From an uncultured Alphaproteobacteria bacterium (GTDB lineage Bacteria; Pseudomonadota; Alphaproteobacteria; SP197), in the NCBI GenBank assembly GCA_958295695.1, contig OY282363.1:2670225-2734224 (forward strand): DNA of 64,000 nucleotides, in the 5' to 3' direction. The notes beneath the pieces were generated by a model, which had not been told where the DNA came from, did no database searches, and saw only the letters and a list, made by a program, of their open reading frames with translations. Positions 34,920 through 45,190 of this stretch are shown here, in pieces; the first letter of the stretch is position 1, and the number at the start of each line of letters is the position of its first letter. The position numbers and the translations under genes are program-made.

Positions 34920-36295
34920 GGCGTCCTCGCCGTCCCCGATGCCCGTCCATCATATGGAGACCGGCCGGCCAACATACCAGACCCCGGCGGCGGTGCGAAA
35001 GACGGGCCGACGAGCGGCCGGCCGGGCGCGAAGCGCGACCGGCACGAGCCCGCCGCGCCGTCTCTCGCCCAACCGAGGTGAGGAACCGCCGCCAGCCCCC
35101 CCTCGGGCCCGACGACGACGGGCAGGGTCGCCGCGACGCGGAGCGGGACCGGCGCGCGCCGTTCCTCTTCCCGGCGATCGGTCGACGCGGCGTCCGGGAC
35201 CGTCCCGCAGGCGCGCAGGGTCCACGCACCCGCCGGAAGGCCGACGCGGAAACGGCCGTCCCACAGGACCTCGCGGGGGACTCCCGAGGCTTCGACGACC
35301 GGCAGATGGCGAACCTCCCGCAGGATCGTCACGGTGTCGCGGCCACGCCACAGGCAGCGGCCCAGGGTGGCGGCGACGGGACCGTCGGCCAGAAGCCCCG
35401 ACACCAGCCCGTCGAGACGGTCGCTCCGCGGCGGATAGTCCCGGCCGCCGACCGTCTGCGCGATCCGGGCGACGGCAAGCCTCGCGATACCGCGTGGCAG
35501 ACGGGCCCAAGCCTGGCGATCGAGCGTTCCGACACCCCACCGGTCGACGGACACGACGGCCGGGAGGCTCGCGGCCAGTTCGCCCTCCAGCATCACGCGC
35601 CACGCCGCCCGGCCGCGCACGGGCTGGGCGGGAACGCCGGCGGCCCTCATGCGCGCCCGGGCGAATCGGAGGTCGCGGTTCATGGGATCGTCGATCCAGG
35701 CTTCGCCGCGGCAGGCGAGGGTCGCGGTGAGCCGTTCCTTCGCCAAGTCCAGAAGCGGTCTCAGGACGCGGTAGCCCGGGCGTTCGATACAGGCGGACAT
35801 CCCCGCCAGACCGAGCGGCCCACTGCCCTTCCCGCGACGCATGGCGATGGTCTCGGCCTGGTCGCCGGCGTGATGCGCCAAAAGCAGGTGGAGCGCGCCA
35901 TGACGCGCCGCGGCCTCGCCGAGTAGGGCTTGGCGCGCGTCGCGGGCCGCGGCCTCGATTCCCGTCCGCGGCTTCGGACCTCTCCAGACCAGGACGTCGG
36001 CCGGGATGCCCCGCCGCGCGCACCATGTCGCGACGGATCGTGCTTCCGCGGGCGATTCCGACCTCAGACCGTGATCGACGACAAGGGCGACGACCTCGCC
36101 TCCCCGGTCGCGGGCCCACTCTCCGGCGAGCACCGCCAGAGCCGTGCTGTCGGCCCCGCCGGAAAGGCCGACCGCCAGCCTCGGCTTTCGTTCGTAGGGG
36201 ACGAACACCTCCATGCGGGAGGCGAATTCCGACGGCCCGACCGGCCGGGACAGAGACCGTTCAGGACCGGCGTCCATCCGCATGACGACGCTCAT
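34916..36295 (-). CDS. tilS: tRNA(Ile)-lysidine synthase
   Basis: 459 residues. N-type ATP pyrophosphatase that makes lysidine at C34 of tRNA-Ile(CAU). The PP-loop [16 protein letters not shown] is near residue 48, followed by [27 protein letters not shown] and [17 protein letters not shown], all diagnostic. The C-terminal half is poorly conserved, as usual. ATG 36295 starts 31 bp after the YbgF/CpoB stop; several later in-frame Met residues (36283, 36277) are alternative starts. Confidence 0.93.
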   Translation of the reverse strand: MSVVMRMDAGPERSLSRPVGPSEFASRMEVFVPYERKPRLAVGLSGGADSTALAVLAGEWARDRGGEVVALVVDHGLRSESPAEARSVATWCARRGIPADVLVWRGPKPRTGIEAAARDARQALLGEAAARHGALHLLLAHHAGDQAETIAMRRGKGSGPLGLAGMSACIERPGYRVLRPLLDLAKERLTATLACRGEAWIDDPMNRDLRFARARMRAAGVPAQPVRGRAAWRVMLEGELAASLPAVVSVDRWGVGTLDRQAWARLPRGIARLAVARIAQTVGGRDYPPRSDRLDGLVSGLLADGPVAATLGRCLWRGRDTVTILREVRHLPVVEASGVPREVLWDGRFRVGLPAGAWTLRACGTVPDAASTDRREEERRAPVPLRVAATLPVVVGPEGGLAAVPHLGWARDGAAGSCRSRFAPGRPLVGPSFAPPPGSGMLAGRSPYDGRASGTARTP

Positions 36296-36326
36296 GCCGT
36301 CCGGCCTCGATCGGCCGGAGCCCGGC

Positions 36327-37196
36327 TCAGCCGCACCCCGCCGCCGTCGCCTCGTCGGACGCTTCGTCCAGCAGCGTGTCGGCGGCGTCCGGGAACTTGT
36401 TCGCAAGCTCCTTGAAGGTGGCGCAGGCCTCCTCGAACTTATCGAGGCGCGAGAGCGTGACGCCGAGCTTGAGCAGGTTGTCGGCCGCCTTCGGCCCGGC
36501 CGGCCGCTCCTGATAGCCCTTCAGGAAGGCCACCGCGGCGTCGCGGAACATGTCGCGGACGAGATTGACGGACCCGAGCCAGTAGTAGGCGTTGCCGACG
36601 AGGTCGCTGTCGGGGTGAAGGGCGAGGAACTCGTTGAAGGCGGCCGAGGCGCCCTCGTAGTCGGCCTTGCGCAACAGCGAGAAGGCGAAGTTGTACTGCT
36701 CCATCTCCGAACCGGGCGGAAGGATGTCGTCGGTCTCCCCGGTCTCGTCCGGGCCGCCGTCTTCGGGGACGAGGCCCGGGACGACCGCGGCGTCATCGGG
36801 GAGAACGATGTCGCCGGACGACCCGACCGCCGCGCCGCCGCGCTCCAGAGCGGCGAAACGGGCGTCGAGATCGGCGATCAGCCTGTCCATGCGGACCAGG
36901 AGCTGGCTCTGCCGATGATCGAGCTCCTCGACGAGTCCCGTGAGGCCGCGCACCCGTTCCTCCAGGGCCTGGAGTCCCAACTGGGACTGCGCGGCGTTCT
37001 GTTGGGAGGCGAGGCCGGTCGTCGCGGCCGCCGCGTCCCCTTCCCCGGCGTAGACATAGCGCTGCAGGTCGACGATGTCGCCGCGTAGCCGCTCGAGCTC
37101 GTTGACGAGCGATTGGATGTCGTTCGTCTGCGCGTGCGCCGGCATGGCGAGAACGACGGCGGTCAGGGCCGCCAGGATCGTCGAACTGCGTTTCAT
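36327..37196 (-). CDS. cpoB: Tol-Pal system protein YbgF/CpoB
   Basis: 289 residues, periplasmic. Signal peptide ending MPAHA, then a coiled-coil trimerisation region (LVNELERLRGDIVDLQRYVY and VRGLTGLVEELDHRQSQLLV), an acidic linker, and C-terminal TPR-like repeats (YNFAFSLLRKADYEGASAAF, GNAYYWLGSVNLVRDMF, LLKLGVTLSRLDKFEEACATF). Known role: coordinates Tol-Pal with peptidoglycan synthesis at division. Usual position at the end of the tol cluster, here upstream of tilS. Confidence 0.93.
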   Translation of the reverse strand: MKRSSTILAALTAVVLAMPAHAQTNDIQSLVNELERLRGDIVDLQRYVYAGEGDAAAATTGLASQQNAAQSQLGLQALEERVRGLTGLVEELDHRQSQLLVRMDRLIADLDARFAALERGGAAVGSSGDIVLPDDAAVVPGLVPEDGGPDETGETDDILPPGSEMEQYNFAFSLLRKADYEGASAAFNEFLALHPDSDLVGNAYYWLGSVNLVRDMFRDAAVAFLKGYQERPAGPKAADNLLKLGVTLSRLDKFEEACATFKELANKFPDAADTLLDEASDEATAAGCG

Positions 37197-37375
37197 GACA
37201 CCTTTCCCGTTGCCCCGCGAACCGCGCCCACGGCCGCCCCTTTCCCGGCGGCGCGCGAACCGCCGTTTTCGTACGGTAACGAGAAACCGCGGCGAAAGTC
37301 GGGCGCCGCGCGCGGCCCGAGGCAGCGGCGGGCCGGGAAACGGGACGGCCCGTCACGGACCTTCGAACGGCCGCG

Positions 37376-37885
37376 CTACTCCAGAACGAGCACCCCGCGG
37401 CGATTCTGGGACCAGGCCGCTTCGGTGTGTCCTTCGATCGACGGGCGCTCCTTGCCGTAGCTTATCGTGGCGACCCGGCTGGGATCGACGCCCAAGGCGA
37501 CCAGGAAGTTCTTCACCGCGTTGGCGCGGCGCTCGCCGAGGGCGAGGTTGTACTCGCGCGTACCGCGCTCGTCGCAGTGGCCTTCCACGAAGATCACGAC
37601 ATCGCCATAGTCGTTCATCCACTCGGCCCAGCGCTTCACCGTGGCCTGCGCCCGCGCGTTGATCACGGAACTGTCGAAGTCGAAGTAGACCCGATCGCCG
37701 AGAATTTCGGTGACGTACTGCGCCGACCGGGGATCGATTTCCTCTTCGACAACGACCTCCTCGACGACCGTGTCGGTGACCTCGGCGGCGCCCTCGCCGG
37801 CGTCGACATCGGACGCCTCCTGTGTCGATTCGCACGCCGCGACCAAAAGACCTGCTGCAAACAGGCCGAGCAGTTTGAAGCGCAT
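37376..37885 (-). CDS. pal: Peptidoglycan-associated lipoprotein Pal
   Basis: 169 residues. Lipobox LLVAAC with Cys18 as the lipidated residue, an acidic linker (VVEEVVVEEEIDP), then an OmpA-type peptidoglycan-binding domain (YFDFDSSVI, GHCDERGTREYNLALGERRA, ISYGKERPSIEGHTEAAWSQ, NRRGVLV). ATG 37885 is chosen because GGAGGA stands right upstream; the next upstream Met is six codons away. It anchors the outer membrane to peptidoglycan and is pulled by TolA/TolB. Confidence 0.96.
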   Translation of the reverse strand: MRFKLLGLFAAGLLVAACESTQEASDVDAGEGAAEVTDTVVEEVVVEEEIDPRSAQYVTEILGDRVYFDFDSSVINARAQATVKRWAEWMNDYGDVVIFVEGHCDERGTREYNLALGERRANAVKNFLVALGVDPSRVATISYGKERPSIEGHTEAAWSQNRRGVLVLE

Positions 37886-38031
37886 AGAAGCTTCCTCCTT
37901 CAATGCTGTGAACGGTCAACACGCTTCAGGGTCCGTCCCGGGAATGGCCAAGAAAGCCCTTGGGTCGACCGAAGTGGGGCAAGGCAGTCACCAGCCGTGC
38001 GAGAACTCGCGCGGACTATAGTGACGCGACA

Positions 38032-39372
38032 CTAGGGAATCAAGGGAGACCAAGCCGGATCGGAGCCGTCCAGCGGGGTCGGAACACGGCGTTCGTTGAA
38101 ACCCGTGAGGTCGATCGAGAAGAGTTGCGCCACGGTCTGTGTGCCGACCGGCGTCTCGCGGAAGAACATCAGGACCCGGCCGTTGGGCGCCCAGGTCGGT
38201 CCTTCGGCGAGGAACCCCTCGGCGATGAGCCGCTCACCGGCGCCGTCGACGCTCATGACGCCGATGTAGAAGGTTTCCCGGTGCTGCTTGGTGAAGGCGA
38301 TCAGGTCGCCGCGAGGCGACCAGACCGGCGTTGCATAGCGCCCCTCGTTGAAGGTGATGCGCCGGACATCGCCGCCATCCGAGCGCATGACGTAGATCTG
38401 CGGCTTGCCGCCGCGGTCCGAATTGAACGTCACGAAGCCGCCATCCGGCGAATAGGACGGCGACGTGTCGATCGCGGGGTCGTCGGTCAGACGCTCGATC
38501 CGGCGGGTCGGGAGGTCCATGACGTAGATGTCGGTGTTGCCGTCGATCGCCAGCGACATGATGACCTTGCGCCCGTCGGGCGAGAAGCGCGGCGCGAAGG
38601 TCATGCCGGGAAAGTCGCCCAGGATCTCGCGGCGGCCCGTATCGATATCGAGGAGATACACGCGCGGCGTGTTGTTGAAGTACGCCATGAAGGTGATTTC
38701 CTGGCTGGTCGGCGAGAACCGGGGCGTGAGGACGAGGTTGGCGCCGTTCGTCAGGAACTGATGGTTGGCGCCGTCCTGGTCCATGATCGCGAGCTGCTTG
38801 ATGCGCGCGCTCGCCGGGCCGCGTTCCGCGATGTAGACGATGCGGGTGTCGAAATAGCCGGATTCTCCGGTGAGCCGTTCGTAGATGGCGTCCGCGATCT
38901 TGTGGGCGATGCGCCGCCAGATGTCCTCGCCGCCACGGTAGGTGTAGCCGACGAGCTGATCCTCGCCGAACGTGTCCCAGAGGCGGAAGCGGACCTCGAT
39001 TCGGCCGTCGTCCTTGCGCTCCACCCAGCCCGTGACGAGCGCCTGGGCGTTGATCGCGCGCCAGTCGCCGAAGCGCGGCAGCTCGTCCTCGCCAATGTCC
39101 TCCGGCCGCTGGATGAAGGCGGCCGGGTCGATCGGCGCGAACAGCCCGGAGCGCTCCAGATCGGCCGAGACGACACCCGCGATGTCGGCCCCGACCGTGG
39201 CGTCCTCGCCCGGCATCGGGAACTCGATCACGGCGATCGGCAACGGATTGCTCTGGCCCGCCGTGACGTCGACCTCGAGCTGGGCGGGCGCCGGCCGCGA
39301 CGCCAGACCGAGCGACAGCATCAGGAGCGGAAGAACGCGAATGGAGAATGGAGTGCGCTTCATGGCGATCAT
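38032..39372 (-). CDS. tolB: Tol-Pal translocation protein TolB
   Basis: 446 residues, periplasmic. Signal peptide ([18 protein letters not shown]), an N-terminal alpha/beta domain ([20 protein letters not shown]), and a six-bladed beta-propeller visible as repeated PRFSP...[45 protein letters not shown] and [15 protein letters not shown]. It binds Pal and the TolA C-terminus. ATG 39372 forms an ATGA overlap with the tolA stop; ATG 39363 is an alternative. Confidence 0.96.
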   Translation of the reverse strand: MIAMKRTPFSIRVLPLLMLSLGLASRPAPAQLEVDVTAGQSNPLPIAVIEFPMPGEDATVGADIAGVVSADLERSGLFAPIDPAAFIQRPEDIGEDELPRFGDWRAINAQALVTGWVERKDDGRIEVRFRLWDTFGEDQLVGYTYRGGEDIWRRIAHKIADAIYERLTGESGYFDTRIVYIAERGPASARIKQLAIMDQDGANHQFLTNGANLVLTPRFSPTSQEITFMAYFNNTPRVYLLDIDTGRREILGDFPGMTFAPRFSPDGRKVIMSLAIDGNTDIYVMDLPTRRIERLTDDPAIDTSPSYSPDGGFVTFNSDRGGKPQIYVMRSDGGDVRRITFNEGRYATPVWSPRGDLIAFTKQHRETFYIGVMSVDGAGERLIAEGFLAEGPTWAPNGRVLMFFRETPVGTQTVAQLFSIDLTGFNERRVPTPLDGSDPAWSPLIP

Positions 39373-40277
39373 GTCCTCAGCATCTGGCTCGGATCGAATC
39401 GGATGATCAGATGCCGCCACACATCGTACCGATCCGCCGGCAGGTTCAGGAACGGGTGCTCGCGGAAGTAGTTCACCGCGCGCAGGGCGGCGTCGCGCGC
39501 GGCGAGCTTGAACTCGTCGCTGCCGTCGCCTTCGACCTCGACGACCTCGGCCCTGAGCACGCGGGCGTCGGTCGAAAGCGCGACCTCGATCTTCACGACG
39601 AGGCTCTCGGCCTCCGCCGCGCCGCCGAGGATGTTCCACTGCTTCTCGATCTGCCGCCTGATGACCGAGACGAAGGTGGCGGTCTCCTCATCCGACGGCG
39701 GCGCGTTGGAGACCGTGTCGAGAGCCGCGGCGACGTCGTCGAATGTCGTCGCCGAAGACGGCGTCTCCGGCGCGGGATCTTCTTCGATGCGGTCGAGCAG
39801 CAAGCTCTCCGCGACATCGGCGAGCGCCATGTCCTCGACCTGCGCGGGCGGAGCCGCGGGTTTCTCGACCGGCGGCGGAACGGACGCGGGCTCGGGTTCC
39901 GGCTCCGCGACTTCCGGTTCCGGCGGCGGCTCGGGTTCGGGCAGGGGTTCCGGCTCCGGCAGCGCGATCGGTTCGGGAACCTCGATGTCCTCGACCGGCT
40001 CGAGCTCCGGCAGCGGTTCGATCTCCGGCAACGGCGGCGGCTCGGGCGTTTCCAGCCGGACCGCCTCCGTCTCGGGTTCGGGCGCCGGCGCGACGATCTC
40101 TTCCGGTTCCGGTTCGGCCACGGGCACGCCGGCCTTGTCGGCCAGCGTCACCAGTTCGACCGTGACCGATTCCAGGGGTTCCGCCTCCGTCTGCCACAGG
40201 TGCGGCAGACCGACGATCGCCAGCGCCACGAGGACGGCGTGCATGGTCGTCGACGCTATGACTCCCATGGGCGACAC
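39369..40277 (-). CDS. tolA: Energy-transducing TolA-like protein with Pro/Glu-rich stalk
   Basis: 302 residues. Short N-terminal cytoplasmic part and one membrane anchor ([20 protein letters not shown]), a stalk of about 110 residues made of Glu-Pro repeats ([37 protein letters not shown]), then a C-terminal domain ([20 protein letters not shown] to [20 protein letters not shown]). The helical Ala/Lys-rich stalk of enterobacterial TolA is replaced by a Pro/Glu one, as in TonB. GTG 40277 starts 3 bp after tolR. Confidence 0.92.
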   Translation of the reverse strand: MSPMGVIASTTMHAVLVALAIVGLPHLWQTEAEPLESVTVELVTLADKAGVPVAEPEPEEIVAPAPEPETEAVRLETPEPPPLPEIEPLPELEPVEDIEVPEPIALPEPEPLPEPEPPPEPEVAEPEPEPASVPPPVEKPAAPPAQVEDMALADVAESLLLDRIEEDPAPETPSSATTFDDVAAALDTVSNAPPSDEETATFVSVIRRQIEKQWNILGGAAEAESLVVKIEVALSTDARVLRAEVVEVEGDGSDEFKLAARDAALRAVNYFREHPFLNLPADRYDVWRHLIIRFDPSQMLRT

Positions 40278-40280
40278 GGC

Positions 40281-40739
40281 TCAGGGCTCCACGGTCCCGC
40301 GCGGCCGTTCGGCTTCGAGCGCCAGATGGTTGAACCCCACCTCGTTCAGCGCGCCCATCACGGCCATGACCTCTCCATAGGCGACGCCGCGGTCGCCCCT
40401 CACGAGCACCCTGACGCCGGGATTGTTCCGGGAAATCGCGACAAGACGAGGGCCGAGCTGGGCCAATGTCACCGGCGTCTCCATGAGATAGATGCCGCCA
40501 TCGGCTTGGACCGAGACCTCGATCGGCTCGTCGGCGCCCGAAATCTCGCCGACATCGGCGTCGGGCAGGTCGACCTCGACGCCGACGGTCAACAGCGGGG
40601 CCGCGATCATGAAGACGATCAGCAGGACCAGCATCACGTCGACCAGGGGCGTGACGTTGATCTCGCTCATGGGCGGCCTGCGCCGCCTTGCCCTGGCGCT
40701 GCGGAACCCCGCAGTGCCGGCGGTGAACTGGACCGCCAT
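40281..40739 (-). CDS. tolR: ExbD/TolR family biopolymer transport protein
   Basis: 152 residues with a cytoplasmic N-terminus, the single transmembrane helix INVTPLVDVMLVLLIVFMIA containing the Asp needed for proton use, and a periplasmic domain. It works with TolQ and TolA as the inner-membrane motor. The ATG start overlaps the tolQ stop by one base (TGATG). Confidence 0.96.
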   Translation of the reverse strand: MAVQFTAGTAGFRSARARRRRPPMSEINVTPLVDVMLVLLIVFMIAAPLLTVGVEVDLPDADVGEISGADEPIEVSVQADGGIYLMETPVTLAQLGPRLVAISRNNPGVRVLVRGDRGVAYGEVMAVMGALNEVGFNHLALEAERPRGTVEP

Positions 40740-41461
40740 CAGCCGCCCTTCTCGTCAAGCTGGCGCGACAGCAGCGAATGGAACTCGGCCGCGAAGGTTT
40801 CGAGCCGGCTGCCGTAACGGTCCAGGTCGGTCGACAGCTTGTTGTAGGCGACGACAGCCGGAATCGCCGCGAGCAGGCCGAGCGCCGTGGCGAAGAGGGC
40901 CTCGGCGATGCCGGGCGCGACGACCGTGAGCGAGGTGTCCTTGTTGACCGCGATCGCCGTGAAGGCGTTCATGATGCCCCAGACGGTGCCGAAGAGCCCG
41001 ATGAACGGCGCGGTCGATCCCACCGTCGCCAGGAAAGCCATGTAGCGCTCGAGCCTGTCCATCTCCCGGTCGGCGCTGACGTGCATGGCCTGATTGATGC
41101 GCTGCTGCAGGCCCGCGCGCAGCCGGTCGTCGGAGATCATGTCCTGACGCTGCATGGCGCGCCGGAGCTCCTCCATGGCGGCCGCGAACACGGTGGCCAT
41201 GGGATGGCCGGGATGGCGGCCGATCCGGTCGTAGAGGTCCTCGAGCGATCCGCCCGACCAGAAGGACTCCTCGAAGTTCTCGGCCTGGTTGCGCAAACGG
41301 CGCAAGCGCACGGTCTTGTCGAAGATGATCGCCCAGCACCATACCGAGGCGCCCAGGAGGACCAGCATCACGAGCTTCACGATCAGGTCTGCGCGCCAGA
41401 ACAGGCTCCATACCGACATGCTGGCTTCCGGCGCGGAGCCGGCGAGTGCGGCGACTTCCAA
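40739..41461 (-). CDS. tolQ: MotA/TolQ/ExbB proton channel protein
   Basis: 240 residues, three transmembrane helices: ADLIVKLVMLVLLGASVWCW near the N-terminus, then GSTAPFIGLFGTVWGIMNAF and APGIAEALFATALGLLAAIP toward the C-terminus. The start is TTG 41461, preceded by GGAGGAGAGAA. It forms the stator with TolR and is first in the tolQRAB cluster, 42 bp after ybgC. Confidence 0.95.
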   Translation of the reverse strand: MEVAALAGSAPEASMSVWSLFWRADLIVKLVMLVLLGASVWCWAIIFDKTVRLRRLRNQAENFEESFWSGGSLEDLYDRIGRHPGHPMATVFAAAMEELRRAMQRQDMISDDRLRAGLQQRINQAMHVSADREMDRLERYMAFLATVGSTAPFIGLFGTVWGIMNAFTAIAVNKDTSLTVVAPGIAEALFATALGLLAAIPAVVAYNKLSTDLDRYGSRLETFAAEFHSLLSRQLDEKGG

Positions 41462-41503
41462 GGTTCTCTCCTCCTTCAGAGCGGGCGCCCGGGCCCGGCC
41501 AAC

Positions 41504-41911
41504 TCAAACGCGATCGAGAAAGGCGCGCCGCGCCGCCGCCGGTATGCGCGACGGACGGCCCGCCGGCGTGAGGAAGGCGAGGCGCACGTCGAGCGTCGCC
41601 AGCGCTTCGCCGCCGCGCGTCACGGTCTGCTCCATCGTAGCGCTCGCGCCCGAAACGTCCCAGAGACGGGTCGCGACGGTGAGTTCGTCGTCGAGCCGCG
41701 CGGCGGCGTGGAAGTCGATCGCCATGCGGCGGACGACGAAGTGCCCGCCCGCCTCGTCGCGCAGGCCGCGGTGGTCGAGGCCGCGGACGCGGAGGTATTC
41801 GGTCCGGCCCCGCTCCGCGAAGCGCAGATAGGCCGTGTGATAGACGATGCCCCCCGCATCGGTGTCCTCGTAGTAGACCCGCACGGGGAGCCGGTGAACG
41901 CGATCATCCAT
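41504..41911 (-). CDS. ybgC: Tol-Pal-associated acyl-CoA thioesterase YbgC
   Basis: 135 residues, hot-dog fold thioesterase. The signature [20 protein letters not shown] near the N-terminus carries the catalytic Asp. The family hydrolyses short-chain or acyl-ACP-type thioesters at the membrane; its exact substrate is uncertain. It overlaps ruvB by 8 nt (ATGGATGA) and precedes tolQ, the standard order. Confidence 0.95.
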   Translation of the reverse strand: MDDRVHRLPVRVYYEDTDAGGIVYHTAYLRFAERGRTEYLRVRGLDHRGLRDEAGGHFVVRRMAIDFHAAARLDDELTVATRLWDVSGASATMEQTVTRGGEALATLDVRLAFLTPAGRPSRIPAAARRAFLDRV

Positions 41912-42947
41912 CCTCCCCCCCGCTCATGAAGAGTTCGGCCTGATCGCCCCGCCCGCGCGGAACGGCGAGGCCCAGATGCTCGTAGCTCGCCGGCGTGACC
42001 ATGCGTCCCCTCGGCGTGCGCTGCACGAAGCCCTGCTGGATGAGGAAGGGTTCGATGACCTCCTCGAGCGCGTCGCGGTGCTCCGACAGCGCGGCCGCGA
42101 CCGTCTCCACGCCCACCGGCCCGCCCCCGTAGTGCTCGGCGATGCAGGCGAGATAGCGGCGGTCCATGGCGTCGAGGCCGCGGCCGTCGACATCGAGCCG
42201 GGCCAGCGCGGCGTCGGCCACGGCGGCGTCGATCGCTCCGGCGCCTTCGACATGGGCGATATCGCGCACGCGGCGCAGCAAGCGCACGGCCACCCTCGGC
42301 GTGCCCCGCGCCCTTCGCGCGATCTCCATCGCGCCTTCCGACGAGAGCGGAGCGTTCATGATCCGCGCGGCGCGCGAAACCACGACGGAGAGATCGTCGG
42401 CGTCGTAGAAGTCGAGGCGCAAGGGTATTCCGAAGCGTTCGCGCAAGGGCGTCGTCAGAAGGCCCGACCGGGTCGTGGCGCCGACCAGGGTGAACTTCGG
42501 CAGATCGATCCTGACCGAGCGCGCCGCCGGCCCCTCGCCGATGATGAGGTCGAGCTGGAAATCCTCCATGGCCGGATAGAGCACCTCTTCTACGGCAGGA
42601 TTGAGGCGGTGAATCTCGTCGATGAAGAGGACATCGCGCTCCTCGAGGTTGGTGAGCAGCGCGGCGAGGTCGCCGGCGCGCGCGATGATCGGCCCGGAGG
42701 CCGACCGGAAGCCGACCCCCAGCTCGCGCGAGACGATCCGCGCCAGCGTCGTCTTGCCCAGGCCCGGCGGACCGTGCAGCAGGACGTGATCGAGCTCCTC
42801 GCCGCGCCCCCGCGCGGCTTGGACGAAGGTCGTGAGGTTGCGGCAGACCGGCCGCTGGCCGATGAAGTCGTCGAGCGTCCGGGGCCTGAGCGAACCCTCG
42901 ATGTCGCCACCGCCCGGTTCGCCGCTGACAAGCCGGTCGTCGCTCAC
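41904..42947 (-). CDS. ruvB: Holliday junction branch-migration helicase RuvB
   Basis: 347 residues, AAA+ motor. Walker [17 protein letters not shown], Walker [12 protein letters not shown], sensor I GATTRSG, the arginine finger region ([15 protein letters not shown]), and the C-terminal winged helix ([15 protein letters not shown]). It acts with RuvA to move Holliday junctions. The start is GTG 42947, overlapping the ruvA stop as GTGA. Confidence 0.97.
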   Translation of the reverse strand: MSDDRLVSGEPGGGDIEGSLRPRTLDDFIGQRPVCRNLTTFVQAARGRGEELDHVLLHGPPGLGKTTLARIVSRELGVGFRSASGPIIARAGDLAALLTNLEERDVLFIDEIHRLNPAVEEVLYPAMEDFQLDLIIGEGPAARSVRIDLPKFTLVGATTRSGLLTTPLRERFGIPLRLDFYDADDLSVVVSRAARIMNAPLSSEGAMEIARRARGTPRVAVRLLRRVRDIAHVEGAGAIDAAVADAALARLDVDGRGLDAMDRRYLACIAEHYGGGPVGVETVAAALSEHRDALEEVIEPFLIQQGFVQRTPRGRMVTPASYEHLGLAVPRGRGDQAELFMSGGEDG

Positions 42948-43555
42948 CGCGAAAGCTCCTTGAGGCCGGCGCGGACGAGCGCCGCGAGGTCGGCGTCGTC
43001 GCCCAGCAGCCTCCGGGCCGCCACGACCGCGCCATGGGCGCCCGACCGGCCATAGCCCAGGTTGACCAGCGCGGAAACGGCGTCAGCGTCGGGTCCGGCG
43101 TCGGCCGGCGGCCCGCCTTCGGGCGCGGGCGCCGCTCCGGGACCCAGGCCGATCTCGCCCATCCGGTCGCGCAGCTCGGTCACCACCCGCTGCGCGAGGC
43201 GCGCGCCGACGCCGTCGGCGCGCGACAGAGCGGTCCGGTCCTGGGCCAGGACGGCCCGGGCCAGCTCGTCGGGGGCGAGGACCGAAAGGACCGCGAGCGC
43301 GACGCGCGCGCCGACGCCCTGGACGGTCGTCAGGATGCGGAAGCAGTCGCGCTCGGCGCGATCGGCGAACCCGTAGAGCACGATGCGGTCGTCGCGGATG
43401 AAGGTCTCGACGAAGACGCTGGCCGCGCCGCCGGTCCCGCCCATGCCGCGCAACGTGCGCGCGGAGCAGGAAAACCGGTAGCCCACGCCTCCGACATCGA
43501 GGATGGCCCAGTCGTCGCCGGCCGCATCGACCGTGCCGGTGAGCTTGCCGATCAT
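42944..43555 (-). CDS. ruvA: Holliday junction-binding protein RuvA
   Basis: 203 residues. OB-fold N-terminus ([32 protein letters not shown]), two helix-hairpin-helix motifs ([17 protein letters not shown] and [19 protein letters not shown]), and a C-terminal UBA-like domain ([20 protein letters not shown]). A Pro/Gly/Ala linker joins them. It overlaps both ruvC and ruvB by 4 nt. Confidence 0.97.
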   Translation of the reverse strand: MIGKLTGTVDAAGDDWAILDVGGVGYRFSCSARTLRGMGGTGGAASVFVETFIRDDRIVLYGFADRAERDCFRILTTVQGVGARVALAVLSVLAPDELARAVLAQDRTALSRADGVGARLAQRVVTELRDRMGEIGLGPGAAPAPEGGPPADAGPDADAVSALVNLGYGRSGAHGAVVAARRLLGDDADLAALVRAGLKELSR

Positions 43556-44064
43556 GCGCGCGCTCCAGCCGCCGCCGCGAGGCGGCGGGGGCCGGGGGTC
43601 TCGGCATGGTGGGCGTGACAGATGGCGACGGCCAGCGCATCGGCGGCGTCGGCGCTCGCCACGCCCGATCCCGGCAGGAAGATCGCCACCATCGCCGCGA
43701 TCTGGCCCTTGTCGGCCTTGCCGGTCCCCACCACGGACTTCTTGACCAGCCGGGCGGCGTACTCGCTGACCGGCAGCCCGCTCGAGGCGGCGGCGACGAG
43801 CGCCGCCCCGCGGGCCAGACCCAGCTTCAGGGTGCTGTCCGGGTTGCGGTTCACGAAGGTCTCCTCGATCGCCGCGGCGTCGGGCCGCAGGTCCTCGGCC
43901 ACCTCGCGGACGCGGTTGAAGATCGTCGTCAGCCGCGCGGCTATCGCACCGTCGGGCGCGGGCGCGATGACGCCGTGGGCGATATGGCGCAGATGGTTGC
44001 CGTCGATGTCGATGACGCCCCAGCCGGTGTGCCGAAGTCCCGGATCCAGGCCAAGAACCCGCAT
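43552..44064 (-). CDS. ruvC: Holliday junction resolvase RuvC
   Basis: 170 residues, RNase H-fold nuclease. MRVLGLDPGLRHTGWGVI holds the first catalytic Asp, EETFVNRNPDSTLKLG a catalytic Glu, and ASADAADALAVAICHAH the C-terminal Asp pair. It resolves junctions bound by RuvAB. It starts 7 bp after yebC and overlaps ruvA by ATGA. Confidence 0.97.
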   Translation of the reverse strand: MRVLGLDPGLRHTGWGVIDIDGNHLRHIAHGVIAPAPDGAIAARLTTIFNRVREVAEDLRPDAAAIEETFVNRNPDSTLKLGLARGAALVAAASSGLPVSEYAARLVKKSVVGTGKADKGQIAAMVAIFLPGSGVASADAADALAVAICHAHHAETPGPRRLAAAAGARA

Positions 44065-44071
44065 GCGACCC

Positions 44072-44821
44072 TCAGGCGACCAGACGTTCCATGACGTCGT
44101 CGGCGATCTCGAAGTTGGCCGCCACGGACTGCACGTCGTCGTTGTCCTCGAGCGTGTCGATCAGCTTGAGCAGGGATGCGCCTTTCTCTTCGTCGATCTC
44201 GACCGTGGCGCCGGGCTTCCAGATCAGGCCCGCCTCGCGCGGATCGCCGAACCGCCCGGAAAGCGCCTCGCTGACCGCCCCGAAATCACCGGGCGCGCAG
44301 AAGATCGCATGACCGTCCTCGTCGGAGACGACATCGCTCGCGCCGGCCTCCAGCGCCGCCTCGAAAACCGTGTCGGCGTCGCCCGCGCCGGCGGCGAAGA
44401 CGACATGGCCGAACCGTTCGAACATGAACGACACGCTCCCCGTTTCGCCGAGGGCGCCGCCGAACCTGTTGAACGCGGTCCGGATTTCGGACGCCGTACG
44501 GTTGCGGTTGTCCGTGAGCGCGTCGACGATCAACGCGACGCCGCCGGGTCCGTAACCCTCGTAACGCATTTCCTGATAGTCGGCGCTGTCCTCGCCGTCC
44601 ACCGCCTTCCCGATCGCGCGCTCGATGGCGTCCTTGCCCATGTTGACCGCGCGCGCCGCCTGGATCGCCGCGCGCAGGCGCGGATTGTGCTCGGGATCCG
44701 GAAGGCCGGCCTTGGCGGCGACGGCGATCTCGCGGCCCACCTTGGTGAACTGCCTGGCGCGCTTCGCGTCCCGCGCGCCCTTGCGGTACATGATGTTCTT
44801 CCATTTGGAATGGCCGGCCAT
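44072..44821 (-). CDS. yebC: YebC/PmpR family DNA-binding/translation-related protein
   Basis: 249 residues. [20 protein letters not shown] at the start, [39 protein letters not shown], and [18 protein letters not shown] are family-defining. Members are described as regulators and, more recently, as factors that relieve ribosome stalling at proline stretches. Classic alphaproteobacterial position ahead of ruvCAB. ATG 44821 gives the exact family N-terminus. Confidence 0.96.
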   Translation of the reverse strand: MAGHSKWKNIMYRKGARDAKRARQFTKVGREIAVAAKAGLPDPEHNPRLRAAIQAARAVNMGKDAIERAIGKAVDGEDSADYQEMRYEGYGPGGVALIVDALTDNRNRTASEIRTAFNRFGGALGETGSVSFMFERFGHVVFAAGAGDADTVFEAALEAGASDVVSDEDGHAIFCAPGDFGAVSEALSGRFGDPREAGLIWKPGATVEIDEEKGASLLKLIDTLEDNDDVQSVAANFEIADDVMERLVA

Positions 44822-45190
44822 CGCGTCGTCCGCCTCGGTCGCCCCGCGCCGCGACGTCCAGATGTCGCGCGTGAGTCCAAATGACAATACCATATCCTGC
44901 CCCGCATGGGGCGATACGGCTGTGGGTTTCCCCTCAAGTCCCGAACACCGATTCGGCCGGCGCGCGCCCTCCTTGGCCTCGACCATGGCCTTGGCGCGGC
45001 CGATCCCGGCTTCGAGGTCCGCGATACAGGTTCAGAGCGCCTCGACGGACATCGCCTCGAGGGCTTCGGTTCCGCCGCGGGGCGCCTGGGTTCGAGATCG
45101 TCGGCGCCCATCGCGTTTGCTCTCCCCGCCCCGGAATCCTGTATAGATGCAGTCGGCGACACGAAAGAATCGCTCCCGCGGAGGACCGTC
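44822..45190. other. Divergent intergenic region between yebC and the quinone oxidoreductase
   Basis: About 370 bp. It must carry a minus-strand promoter for the yebC-ruvCAB-tol unit and a plus-strand promoter for the oxidoreductase. A plausible plus-strand pair is TTGCTC (45117-45122) and TATAGAT (45142-45148) with a 19-nt spacer. No conserved reading frame is seen. Confidence 0.4.

Noticed and set aside
31903..35229. 1,108-residue minus-strand frame that includes FolP
   Set aside because: Only the last 365 codons match FolP; the rest is antiphase to FtsH and TilS.
35790..35800. Match to GTTCGATAC inside tilS as another REP-like copy
   Set aside because: Only nine bases, inside a conserved coding sequence, without the second end.
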